From: Amorphochlora amoebiformis
Lineage: Eukaryota; Cercozoa; Chlorarachniophyceae
Direction of reading: 5' to 3'
DNA: 64,000 bases
Assembly (NCBI GenBank): GCA_054601695.1
Contig: BAAHQB010000022.1
Coordinates: 620,001-684,000 of the forward strand
In this document: positions 43,194 through 59,702 of the stretch, piece after piece
Layout of the letters: each line of letters starts with the position of its first letter
Numbering within the stretch: the stretch's first letter is position 1
Notes under the pieces: generated by a model
Seen by the model: the letters and a program-made list of their open reading frames with translations, nothing else
What the model was told of the DNA's origin: nothing
Database searches by the model: none
Translations under genes and position numbers: made by a program

Positions 43194-43699
43194 CTTTATC
43201 TCTCCCTCTCGTCCATATATCGCGATCTATCTTTCACTCTCATCCATCTACCCTTGATGCTTTCTCTTTCCAGATGTTGGGTTTTTCCTTTATTTTTGAG
43301 GATCGACATATGGTTTCTATGGTCTCTTCGTTCTCAGTGTATTTATATGAACCAACCCAGAAAACACTTTGAGCACGAGAAAAAGAGATAGGGGGAAAAA
43401 GAAAAAAAATGTAAAAAAGAAACACCAAAAAAAGTGATATGATTTAAAACAGAGAAAAATAAGATTTTTTTTTTTTTACTGGCCCAAGGATGGCAAGATG
43501 CATATCTGGGCATGAAACATGTTACATACATCAAAACATATAATATATACATGTATATATTGAAAAAGTGAATATATCTTTTACTTATCGGAAGTAACGT
43601 GTAACGCATTTCCGCAACTAGAAAGAAAACAAGAAAAATGAAACTAAAAAGAATAAAATAAAATAAAATAAACCCAAAGAGAAAAAAAAAATTGAAAAA

Positions 43700-44020
43700 C
43701 AAAACTCACTTTTACCTTTTATATACGGACGTTGGAAAAGATTTCAGTTCAATTTTTTGATCATAATTTCATCAAATAAAAATATTCGGCTAGTGTGAGG
43801 TCAAGAAATATTATGCAGTGGCCAGGTTCACATAAGACAGGAGTGCTCGTCGTTTTACTTAGTTTTTAATAATAATTTGATGAGTGCGACCCGGTATATC
43901 AATTCGTATCCGGTAGCGTATACGTAGAGCCAGCCTTGCTGAATTAGTAATACGAGATTTTGTGCGTGCTGTGCCAACGTCAGAATAAGAATTTCCATAT
44001 TCTACAATTATTATTCTGCA
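43700..44020. other. unique sequence, no gene seen
   Basis: Mixed-composition DNA without a convincing exon. Confidence 0.4.
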
Positions 44021-44565
44021 CTACTCTAGACTACAAGTAGACTAATTCAATCTAGTAAAATGAGGGGTATTTATCTAGCTAGTTTATTATAGTTCAAGTA
44101 GTCTAGCTATTACTAGTATTAGTTTATTTAGTTGTATACGTTCTAGACGTTGTCTCTAGGTCTCTCTACTAGACTAGCTCGATCGATCGATCTAGCTAGC
44201 TAGTAGCTCTGGCTCAAGAGAAGAGACTAGCTAGACTAGACTCGACTAGAGTCTAGCTAGTCTCTAGAGTCTGAGAGGAAGGGATAGCTAGATCTAGAGA
44301 TAGGGGAGATCTCGAATTTACAACTAGCTGCTAGCTAGAGCTGGACGAACCTAGCTAGTGAACAAGTCTAGTATTTACTGCTATTTAGCTGTAGCTACTT
44401 CTTGTTCCACCGCCAGTCAGTGATGCTACTAGTGCTAGTCCATAGTACCTTTACTAGCTTCAGTCAGAGAAACGTATTTAAATTTACGCGCGCACTAGAT
44501 TATAAACTAAATCTTAGAGCGCACACACCTAGTACACGGTGAACAATTATAAGCTCAGCTAGGCT
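44021..44565. other. strongly CTAG-rich island
   Basis: About 34 CTAG words in 545 bases by hand count, often as CTAGCTAG or ACTAGACTAG clusters, together with a GATCGATCGATC run. No open frame is supported in it. Confidence 0.85.
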
Positions 44566-44604
44566 TCGAAATTACAAATTAACTTATTTGAGTCATTGTC
44601 CCAG

Positions 44605-44785
44605 CCAGGATCTGATCTCATCCAACGCACTCGCCGCTCCCATAAAGCCTTCTCCACTAAATAATCTACCAGTACTAAACTTACTAGACCTAGTGTCCTC
44701 ACGATCATCCCAAACAACTGAAACAGGGGGCGAGGAGTGGACACCGACAGAGTTCTTGTCTGATTTAGTGTTGGATATGTTTTAA
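44605..44785 (+). CDS. candidate C-terminal exon beside the CTAG island
   Basis: An acceptor-like CATTGTCCCAG is followed by an open frame ending TTTTAA at 44785. The peptide begins near [16 protein letters not shown], has a Ser/Thr/Gly-rich middle ([15 protein letters not shown]) and ends [10 protein letters not shown], like a disordered tail with a terminal helix. The minus strand is also open (fragment [20 protein letters not shown]) and cannot be excluded. Function unknown. Confidence 0.3.
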
Positions 44786-44789
44786 ACAG

Positions 44790-44800
44790 AGAGATATCTA

Positions 44801-44841
<41 letters not shown>

Positions 44842-44874
44842 TATATATGTATATATGTGTTGTATATATATATA

Positions 44875-44928
<54 letters not shown>

Positions 44929-45186
44929 TACATATATACATAATGTAACATACATGTCGTTGCTGCAGCCAATTTTTAGTAGATATATATATATATATAT
45001 TATATATATATATTATATATATATATATATATATGTATGTATATTGATATATGTAATATTATATATAATACAACACATATTTTGTTAACAAACTTACCTC
45101 TGCATGTACGTATGTATGAGTGAATGTATCCCCATCAAAGTATAAAAACATGCACATAGACACATATTTATACATCTTTATTATCA

Positions 45187-45228
<42 letters not shown>

Positions 45229-45359
45229 CTACATATATACATACATGTCATCGTTGCAGCCATTCTTTAGTAGATAAATAATTATACATATTACAATACA
45301 TATTTTGTTAACAAATTTACCTCTGCCTATACATACATACATACATATATATATATGTA

Positions 45360-45411
<52 letters not shown>

Positions 45412-45530
45412 TATTTATACATCTTAATTTAACAAAAATCAATATATATATATATATATATATATCTAATTTAAATACATGTGTATGTATGTGTATGTGT
45501 ATAAATCTAACATATGTGTATATGTATATG

Positions 45531-45581
<51 letters not shown>

Positions 45582-45611
45582 TTTTATATATATATATATG
45601 TGTATATATAT

Positions 45612-45655
<44 letters not shown>

Positions 45656-45730
45656 TATGCAAATCTTGGGTCCCAGCTTAATAAACATTATATATATATA
45701 CATATATATATATATACATATATATATATG

Positions 45731-45795
<65 letters not shown>

Positions 45796-46026
45796 GCATG
45801 ATATTAGGTAAGGTTTAAGTCTTTGCTCCCATCTCCACTTTCCAACATGTATTTTCGTATATATATGTTATATATATATATATACATACATACATTTACA
45901 TATATATATATATATATATATATACATATGTATATTTATAAATATGTATGCATATATATATATATATATATATTGTATCCATATCGTAGATACATATAGA
46001 TACACCCACACATGCATACAAATGTT

Positions 46027-46084
<58 letters not shown>

Positions 46085-46105
46085 TATGTTATATATAAAT
46101 ACATG

Positions 46106-46145
<40 letters not shown>

Positions 46146-46175
46146 CATATACACATATATATATCTATAAATACT

Positions 46176-46258
<83 letters not shown>

Positions 46259-46345
46259 CTTTTGTTGTCTGCGGCTGTTTTCCAGTTTCCAGCAAAATGA
46301 TGCTTCACCACAACTAACGGACTCATACACCTCAGGTCGGCACCT

Positions 46346-46388
<43 letters not shown>

Positions 46389-46835
46389 CAATACATGCGA
46401 AAATCTTCTGTAGATACTGAAAATTACCCAAAAAAAGTCAAGTGATATGCAGTATGAATGTAAAAATACGCCGACATGTACATGTCGGATGTATTGGATT
46501 ATAGATTACACAAGTGTGCAATATAAATATATACAATACCTATATATATATATATGTATAATATGTTTATATGTTACATTATGTAAATATATTTATATAC
46601 TATTTTCTATGCATATATATTTTCATAAATAATACATACACGTATACACATACATACATACAGAAATATTTATATTCATATATATACACATACATACATA
46701 CATAAATATTTACATATGTAAGTATGTATACATATCTATATATATATATATATATATGCATCATGTACATATGTATATATATATGCGTATATATATACAT
46801 ATACGTATACACAAATATGCCATATATATATATAT

Positions 46836-46876
<41 letters not shown>

Positions 46877-46936
46877 CATATATACATATGTATATACATA
46901 TATATATATATATATATAATTACATATATACATATG

Positions 46937-46987
<51 letters not shown>

Positions 46988-47125
46988 GACCCGAGTGCAT
47001 CTGACCACACGCAAATGCATCCACGGGGACAACCGTTAGGCTTCCAACCTAGGTATATATAACACACACATATATATATATATACATGTATCAATATATA
47101 TATATATATATATATATGCACATAT

Positions 47126-47182
<57 letters not shown>

Positions 47183-47190
47183 CACATATA
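44790..47190. repeat. (TA)n tract with a two-copy element
   Basis: ACATGTC.T.GTTGCAGCCA..TTTAGTAGATA occurs at about 44950 and 45245, each followed by AACAAA.TTACCTCTGC. Unique stretch 46258-46345 shows no gene. Confidence 0.85.
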
Positions 47191-47199
47191 TAAAAGCAC

Positions 47200-47851
47200 T
47201 CACGAGACAAAAAGAGATATTTTTAATATCTGCAAGACATTATCTTGTCAACAGTGCTTACTTGAGAGAGACAAACAGTCTACGGTTTACAGCATTTTAG
47301 AGACAAAAAGAGCCTTTTTTAAGCCGAGTTAGTACTTGATGCTTAAAATATTATTCCGAGGGATAGAGAGAGCGTGCTTGCGGTATGGTTCACAGAACTA
47401 GAGAGAGAGAGAGACATCTTATATAGGGCCTTTAGTAAGAGTGGAGATATATCTTAAATATGAAGAGAGGGATATATATATATATATGTATATATACATA
47501 TCAAATATTATACAATGTATTCTATTGGCCTCAGAGTGCACGAAAAGAGAAAGATAATATCAGAGTGCACGAAAAGAGAAAGATAATACCGGGGATTCCG
47601 GAAGTGGGAGAGATATTTTACATATAGGGTTTATAGTGCGAGGGAAAGAGAGAGAAAGAGAGAGAGAGAGATGTTCTATAGAGTTCAGAGTATTAGAGGT
47701 TTAAAGAGAAAGATAGAGGGATGTTGTATAGAGAGATATATTAGATATATTATGTGAGATTACGGCATGAGTGGTATGTAGTCATTTATATTTCAATATC
47801 GGAAATATACGTACATTCATATGTGTGTGTGTGTATACATGTTACACACAC

Positions 47852-47901
<50 letters not shown>

Positions 47902-47904
47902 CAC

Positions 47905-47950
<46 letters not shown>

Positions 47951-48273
47951 GTACATATATATATATATATATACATACATAAATATGTACATATATATAC
48001 ATATAAACATGCGTGACAAGTAGTAGAGAGGAAAGGTTGTATTGTAGGATTTCCACTTCTTAAAGAAAGACAAGCATATCTTACATAGGGCTTACACTTC
48101 CGGGGAATGAGAGAGAGAGACATCGTATTTATTTACGGTTCAGAGGCTCTCTATGACAGAAAGACATCTTATATAAGGTTTTGAGACTCTCTCCATCTGG
48201 AGATCTCGATTATCTGGACTGGAGAAAGGGACAGAATAGGGTTTAGAGTTCTAGAGCAAGAGAGGGTGGACTG

Positions 48274-48300
<27 letters not shown>
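47200..48300 (+). repeat. degenerate purine-rich repeats
   Basis: AGAGACATCTTATATAGGGTTTA-like words recur. AGAGTGCACGAAAAGAGAAA occurs twice in tandem (47533, 47563). A TA tract lies at 47850-48010. No gene supported. Confidence 0.6.
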
Positions 48301-48326
<26 letters not shown>

Positions 48327-48394
48327 GGAGAGAGAGGGAGAATACAGTCATATACAGAGAGGGTACAGACACACAGAGAGAGTGAATACACTTC

Positions 48395-48396
48395 AC

Positions 48397-48437
<41 letters not shown>

Positions 48438-48444
48438 AAGAGAG

Positions 48445-48475
<31 letters not shown>

Positions 48476-48609
48476 AAGAGAGAGAGAGAAAGAGAGAAAA
48501 AGAAAGAGAGAGAGAGAGAAAGAGAGAGAGAGAAAGAGAGAGAGAGAAAGAGAGAGAGAGAAAGAGAGAGAGAGAAAGAGAGAGAGAGAAAGAGAGAGAG
48601 AGAAAGAGA

Positions 48610-48687
<78 letters not shown>

Positions 48688-48693
48688 AAGAGA

Positions 48694-48727
<34 letters not shown>

Positions 48728-48734
48728 AAGAGAG

Positions 48735-48765
<31 letters not shown>

Positions 48766-48780
48766 AAGAGAGAGAGAGAA

Positions 48781-48851
<71 letters not shown>

Positions 48852-48965
48852 AAGAGAGAGAGAGAAAGAGAGAGAGAGAAAGAGAGAAAGAGAGAGAGAG
48901 AAAGAGAGAGAGAGAAAGAGAGTAAGAGAGAAAGAGAGTAAGAGAGAGAGAGAAAGAGAGTGAGA
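48395..48965 (+). repeat. (GA)n array with periodic AAA, ~14-bp unit
   Basis: GA dinucleotides with an AAAG interruption about every 14 bases for about 570 bases. All six frames are low complexity; the long SL and RE frames are artefacts. Confidence 0.95.
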
Positions 48966-49099
48966 AAGATGACACATAATGAATGAGCGATGAGATACAA
49001 TGAGATACAATGAGATAGAATGAGACCTGGATTCCGCCTATAGCTTCGTTTGGAGAAAGGCCGAATGTTGATAGATATCGCATAACTCCATCCGAGAAA

Positions 49100-49144
49100 A
49101 GGCCCTTTTCAAGATATTATTTCATGTTTATATGTATATATATG

Positions 49145-49197
<53 letters not shown>

Positions 49198-49452
49198 CAA
49201 ATAAATTACGATAAAAAACTTGGACAGAGATATGTATATACATATATTTACGTGCATATCCATGTTATATAATGTATACATATACACACATATATATATG
49301 TATTACTAATATATATATATATATATAATATATATATACATATTTTGCATATATGTATATGTTAACACATGAGTGTTCGAACGCCAGATACGCTCATGAA
49401 CATTCACAATGCAAATAAACACATATACCAAAATAAGCTCTATATATATACA

Positions 49453-49492
<40 letters not shown>

Positions 49493-49593
49493 GTATGTAT
49501 GTAAGAAAATGCATGTATAAATGCATATGTAACTATATATATATATAAATATATATTTATACGTGTTGTATCTATCATATATATATATACATA

Positions 49594-49658
<65 letters not shown>

Positions 49659-49823
49659 GTATATTTACCGGTCCAGTAAGTTCTATTGTCTCTATACAGC
49701 TAATGTGCCCTAATTCTTCACAACCTCCCTCCCTGTGTGTGTATATATGTAATATATATATATATATATATATATATGTGTATATACATGAATTCTATCT
49801 CTATATATTTATAAATTATATAT

Positions 49824-49882
<59 letters not shown>

Positions 49883-49970
49883 ATCACCTACATGTACATA
49901 CAGACGTGTATAAATATATTTATATGGATAGATAGGTTTGTGCATATAGTACTCTATTCAAATATATGTT

Positions 49971-50004
<34 letters not shown>

Positions 50005-50041
50005 AGTATATGTATACACATGTACATACATACATGCATAC

Positions 50042-50089
<48 letters not shown>

Positions 50090-50146
50090 GTATGTATACA
50101 TATATTGTATGCATACGCACATATACACAAATATATGTACCTATGA

Positions 50147-50180
<34 letters not shown>

Positions 50181-50411
50181 GTATACATGTACATACATAC
50201 ATACATATATATATATGTGTATATATATGTATATATATATATATATTTACATATATACCTATATTTCGGATACATTATACACACATATACATATGTATAT
50301 AAAATTTTTAATTATATATATACATATGTATATATATATATATATACATGTATATACATGTATATACATATATTAGTATACATTTACACATATATATATA
50401 TGTATATATAA

Positions 50412-50458
<47 letters not shown>

Positions 50459-50519
50459 CATATAATATACGAGAAGAAGAGTTAAGCGAATATAGTTTAC
50501 AAATATTATGTATTATATG

Positions 50520-50563
<44 letters not shown>

Positions 50564-50609
50564 ATATATATATATATATATACCGATACATATTTTTATA
50601 CATATATGC

Positions 50610-50641
<32 letters not shown>

Positions 50642-50890
50642 CTATATATATATATATGTATATATATATTTATTATAAATGTATACATTTATATATATAT
50701 ATATACACTTACATATACATACGAATATAACACAAAATTTTCTCCTTTTCTCTTTTCTACCTGTACATATGTGTAATATAGACATATATGTATATTATAT
50801 ATATATATATATATACTATATATATATATATATATACATATGTCTATACATGCACATATTCACTCGTAGAAAATAGAAAATAGAGAAATT
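49100..50890. repeat. (TA)n tract
   Basis: Alternating TA with CA/GT runs; islands at 49190-49430 and 50460-50520 show no gene. Confidence 0.85.
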
Positions 50891-51019
50891 TATACTCTTC
50901 GAATTGAAATTAGGATTAAGGTAGGGCGTCAGGTTAGGGTCAGATTATGATTAGGGTTAGAATTAGGGATTTTTGGAACCTTTCTTTGTCCTTGTAATCG
51001 GTAACAGGGCGACTAGACT

Positions 51020-52380
51020 CTGCCTGACAGTTGCATGTATACATCTATAACACATGTAATTGATATTTTGAATATACATGTGCATATTTGGATACATATG
51101 TATTGATGTATACATCTATAACACATATAATTGATATATTTTGAATATACATGTGCATATTTGGATGCATATGTATTTATGTATACATCTATTACACATG
51201 TAATTGATATTTTGAATATACATGTGCATATTTGGATGCATATGTATTGATGTATACATCTATAACACATGTAATTGATATTTTGAATATACATGCGCAT
51301 ATTTGGATGCATATGTATTTATGTATACATCTATAACACATGTAATTGATAGTTTGAATATACATGTGCATATTTGGATGCATATGTATTTATGTATACA
51401 TCTATAACACATGTAATTGATATATTTTGAATATATATGTGCATATTTGGATGCATATGTATTGATGTATACATCTATTACACATGTAATTGATAGTTTG
51501 AATATACATGTGCATATTTGGATGCATATGTATTTATGTATACATCTATAACACATGTAATTGATATATTTTGAATATATATGTGCATGTTTGGATGCAT
51601 ATGTATTTATGTGTACATCTATAACACATTTAATTGATATATTTTGAATATATATGTGCATATTTGGATGCATATGTATTGATGTATACATCTATAACAC
51701 ATGTAATTGATATATTTTGAATATACATGTGCATATTTGGATGCATATGTATTTATGTATACATCTATAACACATGTAATTGATATATTTTGAATATATA
51801 TGTGCATATTTGGATGCATATGTATTGATGTATACATCTATAATACATGTAATTGATATATTTTGAATATATATGTGCATATTTGGATGCATATGTATTT
51901 ATGTATACATCTATTATACATGTAATTGATATTTTGAATATATATGTGCATATTTGGATGCATATGTACTTATGTATACATCTATAATACATGTAATTGA
52001 TATTTTGAATATACATGTGCATATTTGGATGCATATGTATTGATGTATACATCTATAATACATGTAATTGATATATTTTGAATATATATGTGCATATTTG
52101 GATGCATATGTATTTATGTATACATCTATTATACATGTAATTGATATTTTGAATATATATGTGCATATTTGGATGCATATGTATTTATGTATACATCTAT
52201 TATACATGTAATTGATATTTTGAATATATATGTGCATATTTGGATGCATATGTACTTATGTATACATCTATAATACATGTAATTGATATTTTGAATATAC
52301 ATGTGCATATTTGGATGCATATGTATTTATGTATACATCTATAATACATGTAATTGATATTTTGAATACATGTGCTTATT
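51020..52380 (+). repeat. 71-75 bp satellite, about 18 copies
   Basis: Head-to-tail units contain TATACATCTATAACACATGT, AATTGATATTTTGAATATA and GTGCATATTTGGATGCATAT. GGATGCATATGTA occurs about every 71-75 bases. The main length variant is TATATTTTG against TATTTTG. Confidence 0.97.
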
Positions 52381-52389
52381 TTGATATAT

Positions 52390-52494
52390 ACGTATTGTAT
52401 TCGTTTATGTGTACTTGTGGTGTAAATTGTCTTGGGATTTGGGTATGCTTATGCACACATAAATGAGTACACGTATGTATGAATGGATATATCA

Positions 52495-52550
<56 letters not shown>

Positions 52551-52631
52551 GTATAAATATTATATATATGTATATATATATATATATGTATATATGTATA
52601 TTTGGATGGATATATCAATATATACATATAC

Positions 52632-52669
<38 letters not shown>

Positions 52670-52729
52670 CATATATGTATATGTATATACATATATTATA
52701 TGTACATATGTATACATTCATACATACAT

Positions 52730-52777
<48 letters not shown>

Positions 52778-52800
52778 GACCTAACATTCTCACTCCAGGT
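52390..52800. repeat. (TA)n tract with two-copy word
   Basis: GGATATATCAATATATACAT occurs at 52485 and 52608. Confidence 0.8.
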
Positions 52801-52874
52801 ATATATATACAATAACACAAATATGTTATTATTACAGGATCACAGTGTGGTATTATCATAAGGCGAAGATACTT

Positions 52875-53305
52875 AACAGGACACGTGTCAAAAACACAGG
52901 ACACGTGTCAAAAATACAGCTGTATTTATATCTCACTTCAAACATGGGGATATTACATTGGATATGTAGAAATACTTGCGTATTAAGATATTATTAAGAT
53001 GTGGATATTACGTGTCAGGAATACGTATACCATGAACTAGATAGGGCACGTGTCAGAAATTCACTTGTGGAAATAATATGTTACTGTTATAAGAGGATAC
53101 ATCGGACACGTGTCAGAAATACATTGTAGTATTAATACGCTAACATATGACAATATGACACGTGTCTCATGGTTTGCAGTTCGTGAAACATGTATTTCTA
53201 AAGCTTGTCAGATAATATATGCATATAAAAATATTGTTCTAAAGACGACAATATTAGATATTAGATAAGATATATCTACATATCACAATATGACACGTGT
53301 CCAAT
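52875..53305. promoter_or_regulatory. cluster of GACACGTGTC palindromes
   Basis: Perfect GACACGTGTC at 52880, 52900, 53105, 53157 and 53292, plus near copies at about 53010 and 53046. Several are followed by AGAAATACA. CACGTG is the core of E-box/G-box sites for bHLH and bZIP factors. The copies may be regulatory or simply part of a diverged repeat. Confidence 0.5.
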
Positions 53306-53399
53306 GTTTTCCAGTTCGTACGGTATGTGTTAATTCTAACACTTACCCTATCTAATATCCTCATTTTTACGCTTTCCTTAATCCTACTAACCGCTGACC

Positions 53400-53423
53400 T
53401 GTATACATATAAAATAAATAATG

Positions 53424-53459
<36 letters not shown>

Positions 53460-53684
53460 ATGTATATGATGTTTTTTTGAGGATACGGTTTATATGAAAC
53501 CTCTCTTTCATTCTTTAATTTCCCTAGACTGTACTGTTGCTAGTTTATAAATTATATTACCAAAGTATCAAATGTAAATGCATGTATATATATGAATCTA
53601 TTTACACACTTTTTTTAAAACACATGTGTATGTATATACATATATGTATTCATACGTATATATTATGTATGTATATATGTATAC

Positions 53685-53717
<33 letters not shown>

Positions 53718-53886
53718 TATGTATATAATATACATATACGTATATGCCAACACAGATATACACATACACACATACACAAATTGTATACACATATATGCAT
53801 ATTAACACCACCATGTACGGACAAATAAAACACACATAAGCATCTACATATACACATACATATACATACATACGCACGTATACATA

Positions 53887-53940
<54 letters not shown>

Positions 53941-54063
53941 AATATGTGTAACCTATATTTACATACAGAATGAAGACATGTACACAAATATTGGATGCCA
54001 GATATATTTATATGCATGTATGTGGTTCATGCAGTCTCTTGTTTAGAAAACACACACGCATAT

Positions 54064-54129
<66 letters not shown>

Positions 54130-54496
54130 ATATATGTGTAATAATTATACACATATATATACACATATATATATATACACATATATACACATATACACAC
54201 ATATACACACATACACATGTGTACAGATATAAACATTTATAAACACCCATTCGCATGTTAAGAACATTTTAGGCACTACTGGATGGACAAATATGTTTAC
54301 ACACTTACACACATTTGCATCCATTTGAACAAGCATGTACACATGTGCATGCACATATCCATATCTAGATACATGTTTACATATTACAAATATCTACAAT
54401 AGTGGTATATGAATATAGTTATATACATATATGGATATATATATATATATATATATAATATCTATATAATATAAATATATATACATATTATATATG

Positions 54497-54574
<78 letters not shown>

Positions 54575-54690
54575 CACACGCACATAGTATATATACATAC
54601 ATATATATTATATGTGTGTGTATACGTACATATATATATATATATATACATATATATATTTAAATGCGCATGTAAACACATACACATATA
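53400..54690. repeat. (TA)n and CA tracts, no gene seen
   Basis: TA and CA runs; unique stretch 54240-54400 has no supported exon. Confidence 0.75.
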
Positions 54691-54754
54691 TTTCGAATAT
54701 TTACCACAATATTGGGTGTCCAGGCGTTGCAGCTAATGTCCACTGACAGAACTG

Positions 54755-54915
54755 TGGGTTACGCGCCTATATTACATACACATATGCTTTTTCGAATATG
54801 TATGTCTGAATACATAAATACTGGGAGCTACGCACCTATAATTTGAAAATTTGTATATAGTGTACATACACATATGCTTTTGCGAATATGTATGTCTGAA
54901 TATATAAATACATGG
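54755..54915 (+). repeat. two-copy ~80-bp direct repeat
   Basis: TACATACACATATGCTTTT.CGAATATGTATGTCTGAATA occurs at about 54772 and 54862, each after a CTACGC.CCTATA block. Confidence 0.9.
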
Positions 54916-54919
54916 AGAT

Positions 54920-56629
<1,710 letters not shown>

Positions 56630-56630
<1 letters not shown>

Positions 56631-56700
56631 ATGTTATGACCCACATAAGTAGTTATATCCCACTTCGATACTCCTCACAAATTCATATATATATATATAT

Positions 56701-56754
<54 letters not shown>

Positions 56755-56815
56755 GTGTGTGTGTGCATATATATATATATATATGTGTATAAATATAATG
56801 ACCCACATAACTAGT

Positions 56816-56864
<49 letters not shown>

Positions 56865-56918
56865 AAATGTAATAACTCATATTAGCAGTTATATCCCGCC
56901 GATTGATACTCCTCACAC

Positions 56919-56974
<56 letters not shown>

Positions 56975-57094
56975 TACACACATATATATATATATATATA
57001 CATATATAATGCATAAATATAATGACCCACATTACTAGTTATATCCCATCTTCTATATATACATATATACATATTACATATATATATTATATAT

Positions 57095-57163
<69 letters not shown>

Positions 57164-57231
57164 TAATGACCCACATTAGTAGTTATATCCCAGTGATTGA
57201 TACTCCTCGCACAATCATATATATATTATAC

Positions 57232-57262
<31 letters not shown>

Positions 57263-57600
57263 CATATAATATGTACATACATATATACATATACATACAC
57301 ACATACACACATAATGTGACCCACATTACTACTTATATCCCACATACATACACATACATATATACATATATACATATACACACATAATATATATATATAT
57401 ACATATTATGTATATATGATGACCCACATTAGTAGTTATATCCCAGTGATCGATATATATATATATATATATAATATGACCCACATTACTACTTATATCC
57501 TATATGTATATATATATATATGTACATAATGTATATATATATATATATGTATATATGATGACCCACATTAGTAGTTATATCCCAGTGATCGATAGGTTTG
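56630..57600 (+). repeat. nine-copy unit interleaved with (TA)n
   Basis: ATGACCCACATTAGTAGTTA then TATCCCAGTGATTGATACTC recurs at about 56637, 56799, 56870, 57022, 57167, 57316, 57419, 57477 and 57559, separated by TA tracts of variable length. Confidence 0.93.
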
Positions 57601-57699
57601 ATACATTCGGCGTCGTGATCAGCATAAACCTCGTAATAAATTATAATAATATATATTATTTTGCATTTATGATGTATACGTTCGAGATATATATATATA

Positions 57700-57872
57700 T
57701 ATATATGTATATATAGATATATACTTATATATATATATATAGATATACATATATATATATAGATATACATTATATATGTATATATTAAGAGGAAGATTCA
57801 AGCATATACATTACCTTTTGACGAATTCATTTATAGACATTCATACCTTATGCATACATAATATATATATAT

Positions 57873-57917
<45 letters not shown>

Positions 57918-58175
57918 GATATTATTTCTATCTTAAATCATACTTATAATATATATATAGATATATATATATATATATATATGTATATAGATATTATTTC
58001 TATCTTAAATCTAATGATATATATATATATATATATTATACGTGTACATGTATATATAAATATATATGTATGTATATATAGACAACGTGACGTACAGAAA
58101 TAAATATATGTATCTACGTAAAATTTTATATATATATCTATACGATGATAAACAAAATGTCAGGAAATATATATA

Positions 58176-58219
<44 letters not shown>

Positions 58220-58341
58220 TATACATATATATATATATATATACGATATACATATATATATATATACCTATATATAGTGTGATAATTATATGAACACATA
58301 AATACATAGATACATACATGTACATACATATATAAATATAT

Positions 58342-58374
<33 letters not shown>

Positions 58375-58449
58375 ATATCTTTCACTTTGTCATTTTATAT
58401 ATACATATATATATATGTATATATGTATATATGTATATATGTATATATG

Positions 58450-58503
<54 letters not shown>

Positions 58504-58536
58504 CCTTCACTGAAACAAAAGGACTTTGCGAAATGC

Positions 58537-58571
<35 letters not shown>

Positions 58572-58588
58572 TTATGTAATATAATATA

Positions 58589-58630
<42 letters not shown>

Positions 58631-58644
58631 AATAAATAAGCATA

Positions 58645-58697
<53 letters not shown>

Positions 58698-58743
58698 CAT
58701 ACATACATACTCAAATCTGTATCTTAATATAATTACCTCTCCC

Positions 58744-58779
<36 letters not shown>

Positions 58780-58948
58780 CCTGTAGATACATAAATCTAT
58801 ACCTTAATATAATGCCCTTCCTATCTCAAAAAAAGAAAAGCGACGTGCATTTATGCATGTATGTGTGTTAATGTATACATATATTTGTGTAACCAATTAT
58901 CCTATGCGTATTTATTTTTGTAATTACCTCTACATATACATATATACA

Positions 58949-59018
<70 letters not shown>

Positions 59019-59030
59019 ATGTATTTACCC
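57700..59030. repeat. (TA)n tract with duplicated words
   Basis: AGATATTATTTCTATCTTAA occurs at 57917 and 57990. Words around CCTTC and ATGCATTTATGCAT-like ends recur at 58504 and 58815. No gene. Confidence 0.8.
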
Positions 59031-59065
59031 CTCCAATCTTGAACAAAATGATATATCGAAATAAA

Positions 59066-59123
59066 TCGGACTTCTGCACGAAATCAAGCTCTTTAAACAC
59101 CTACAAGGTAAGCGTATATTCAT

Positions 59124-59154
<31 letters not shown>

Positions 59155-59194
59155 TACATGTGTGTATATATATGTGTGTATACATATGTATAAC

Positions 59195-59251
<57 letters not shown>

Positions 59252-59350
59252 TTGTATAAATATTTACCATATATATATATATATATATATATAAATCAGA
59301 CTTCTGCACGAAATCAAGTTTTTTAAACACCAACAAGGTAAGCGTGTATT
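59066..59350 (+). repeat. two-copy element with a conserved GTAAGC site
   Basis: Segments near 59066-59125 and 59297-59350 are about 90% alike (ACTTCTGCACGAAATCAAG core), separated by a TA tract. In each, the shared part ends CAAG|GTAAGCG, a good splice donor on the plus strand. On the minus strand the same block ends GATTTCGTGCAG, a good acceptor. Either strand could carry an exon; the copies are noted as a repeat only. Confidence 0.5.
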
Positions 59351-59390
<40 letters not shown>

Positions 59391-59437
59391 ATGTATAATA
59401 TATTATGTATATATTGTATATGTATTATATGTATGTA

Positions 59438-59538
<101 letters not shown>

Positions 59539-59571
59539 CATATATATATAGTATAGAAAGTTTCCATAAAT

Positions 59572-59616
<45 letters not shown>

Positions 59617-59657
59617 ATATATTAATTTGCATAATATAGAAAGTTTACATACATAGA

Positions 59658-59695
<38 letters not shown>

Positions 59696-59702
59696 CCAAA
59701 TA

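Noticed and set aside
48169-49083. 304-codon minus frame rich in SLSLFLSL
   Set aside because: It is the CT strand of the GA array; all frames are open for the same reason.
51013-52320. CRISPR-like regular repeats
   Set aside because: Units are head to tail with no distinct spacers, in eukaryotic DNA; it is a satellite.
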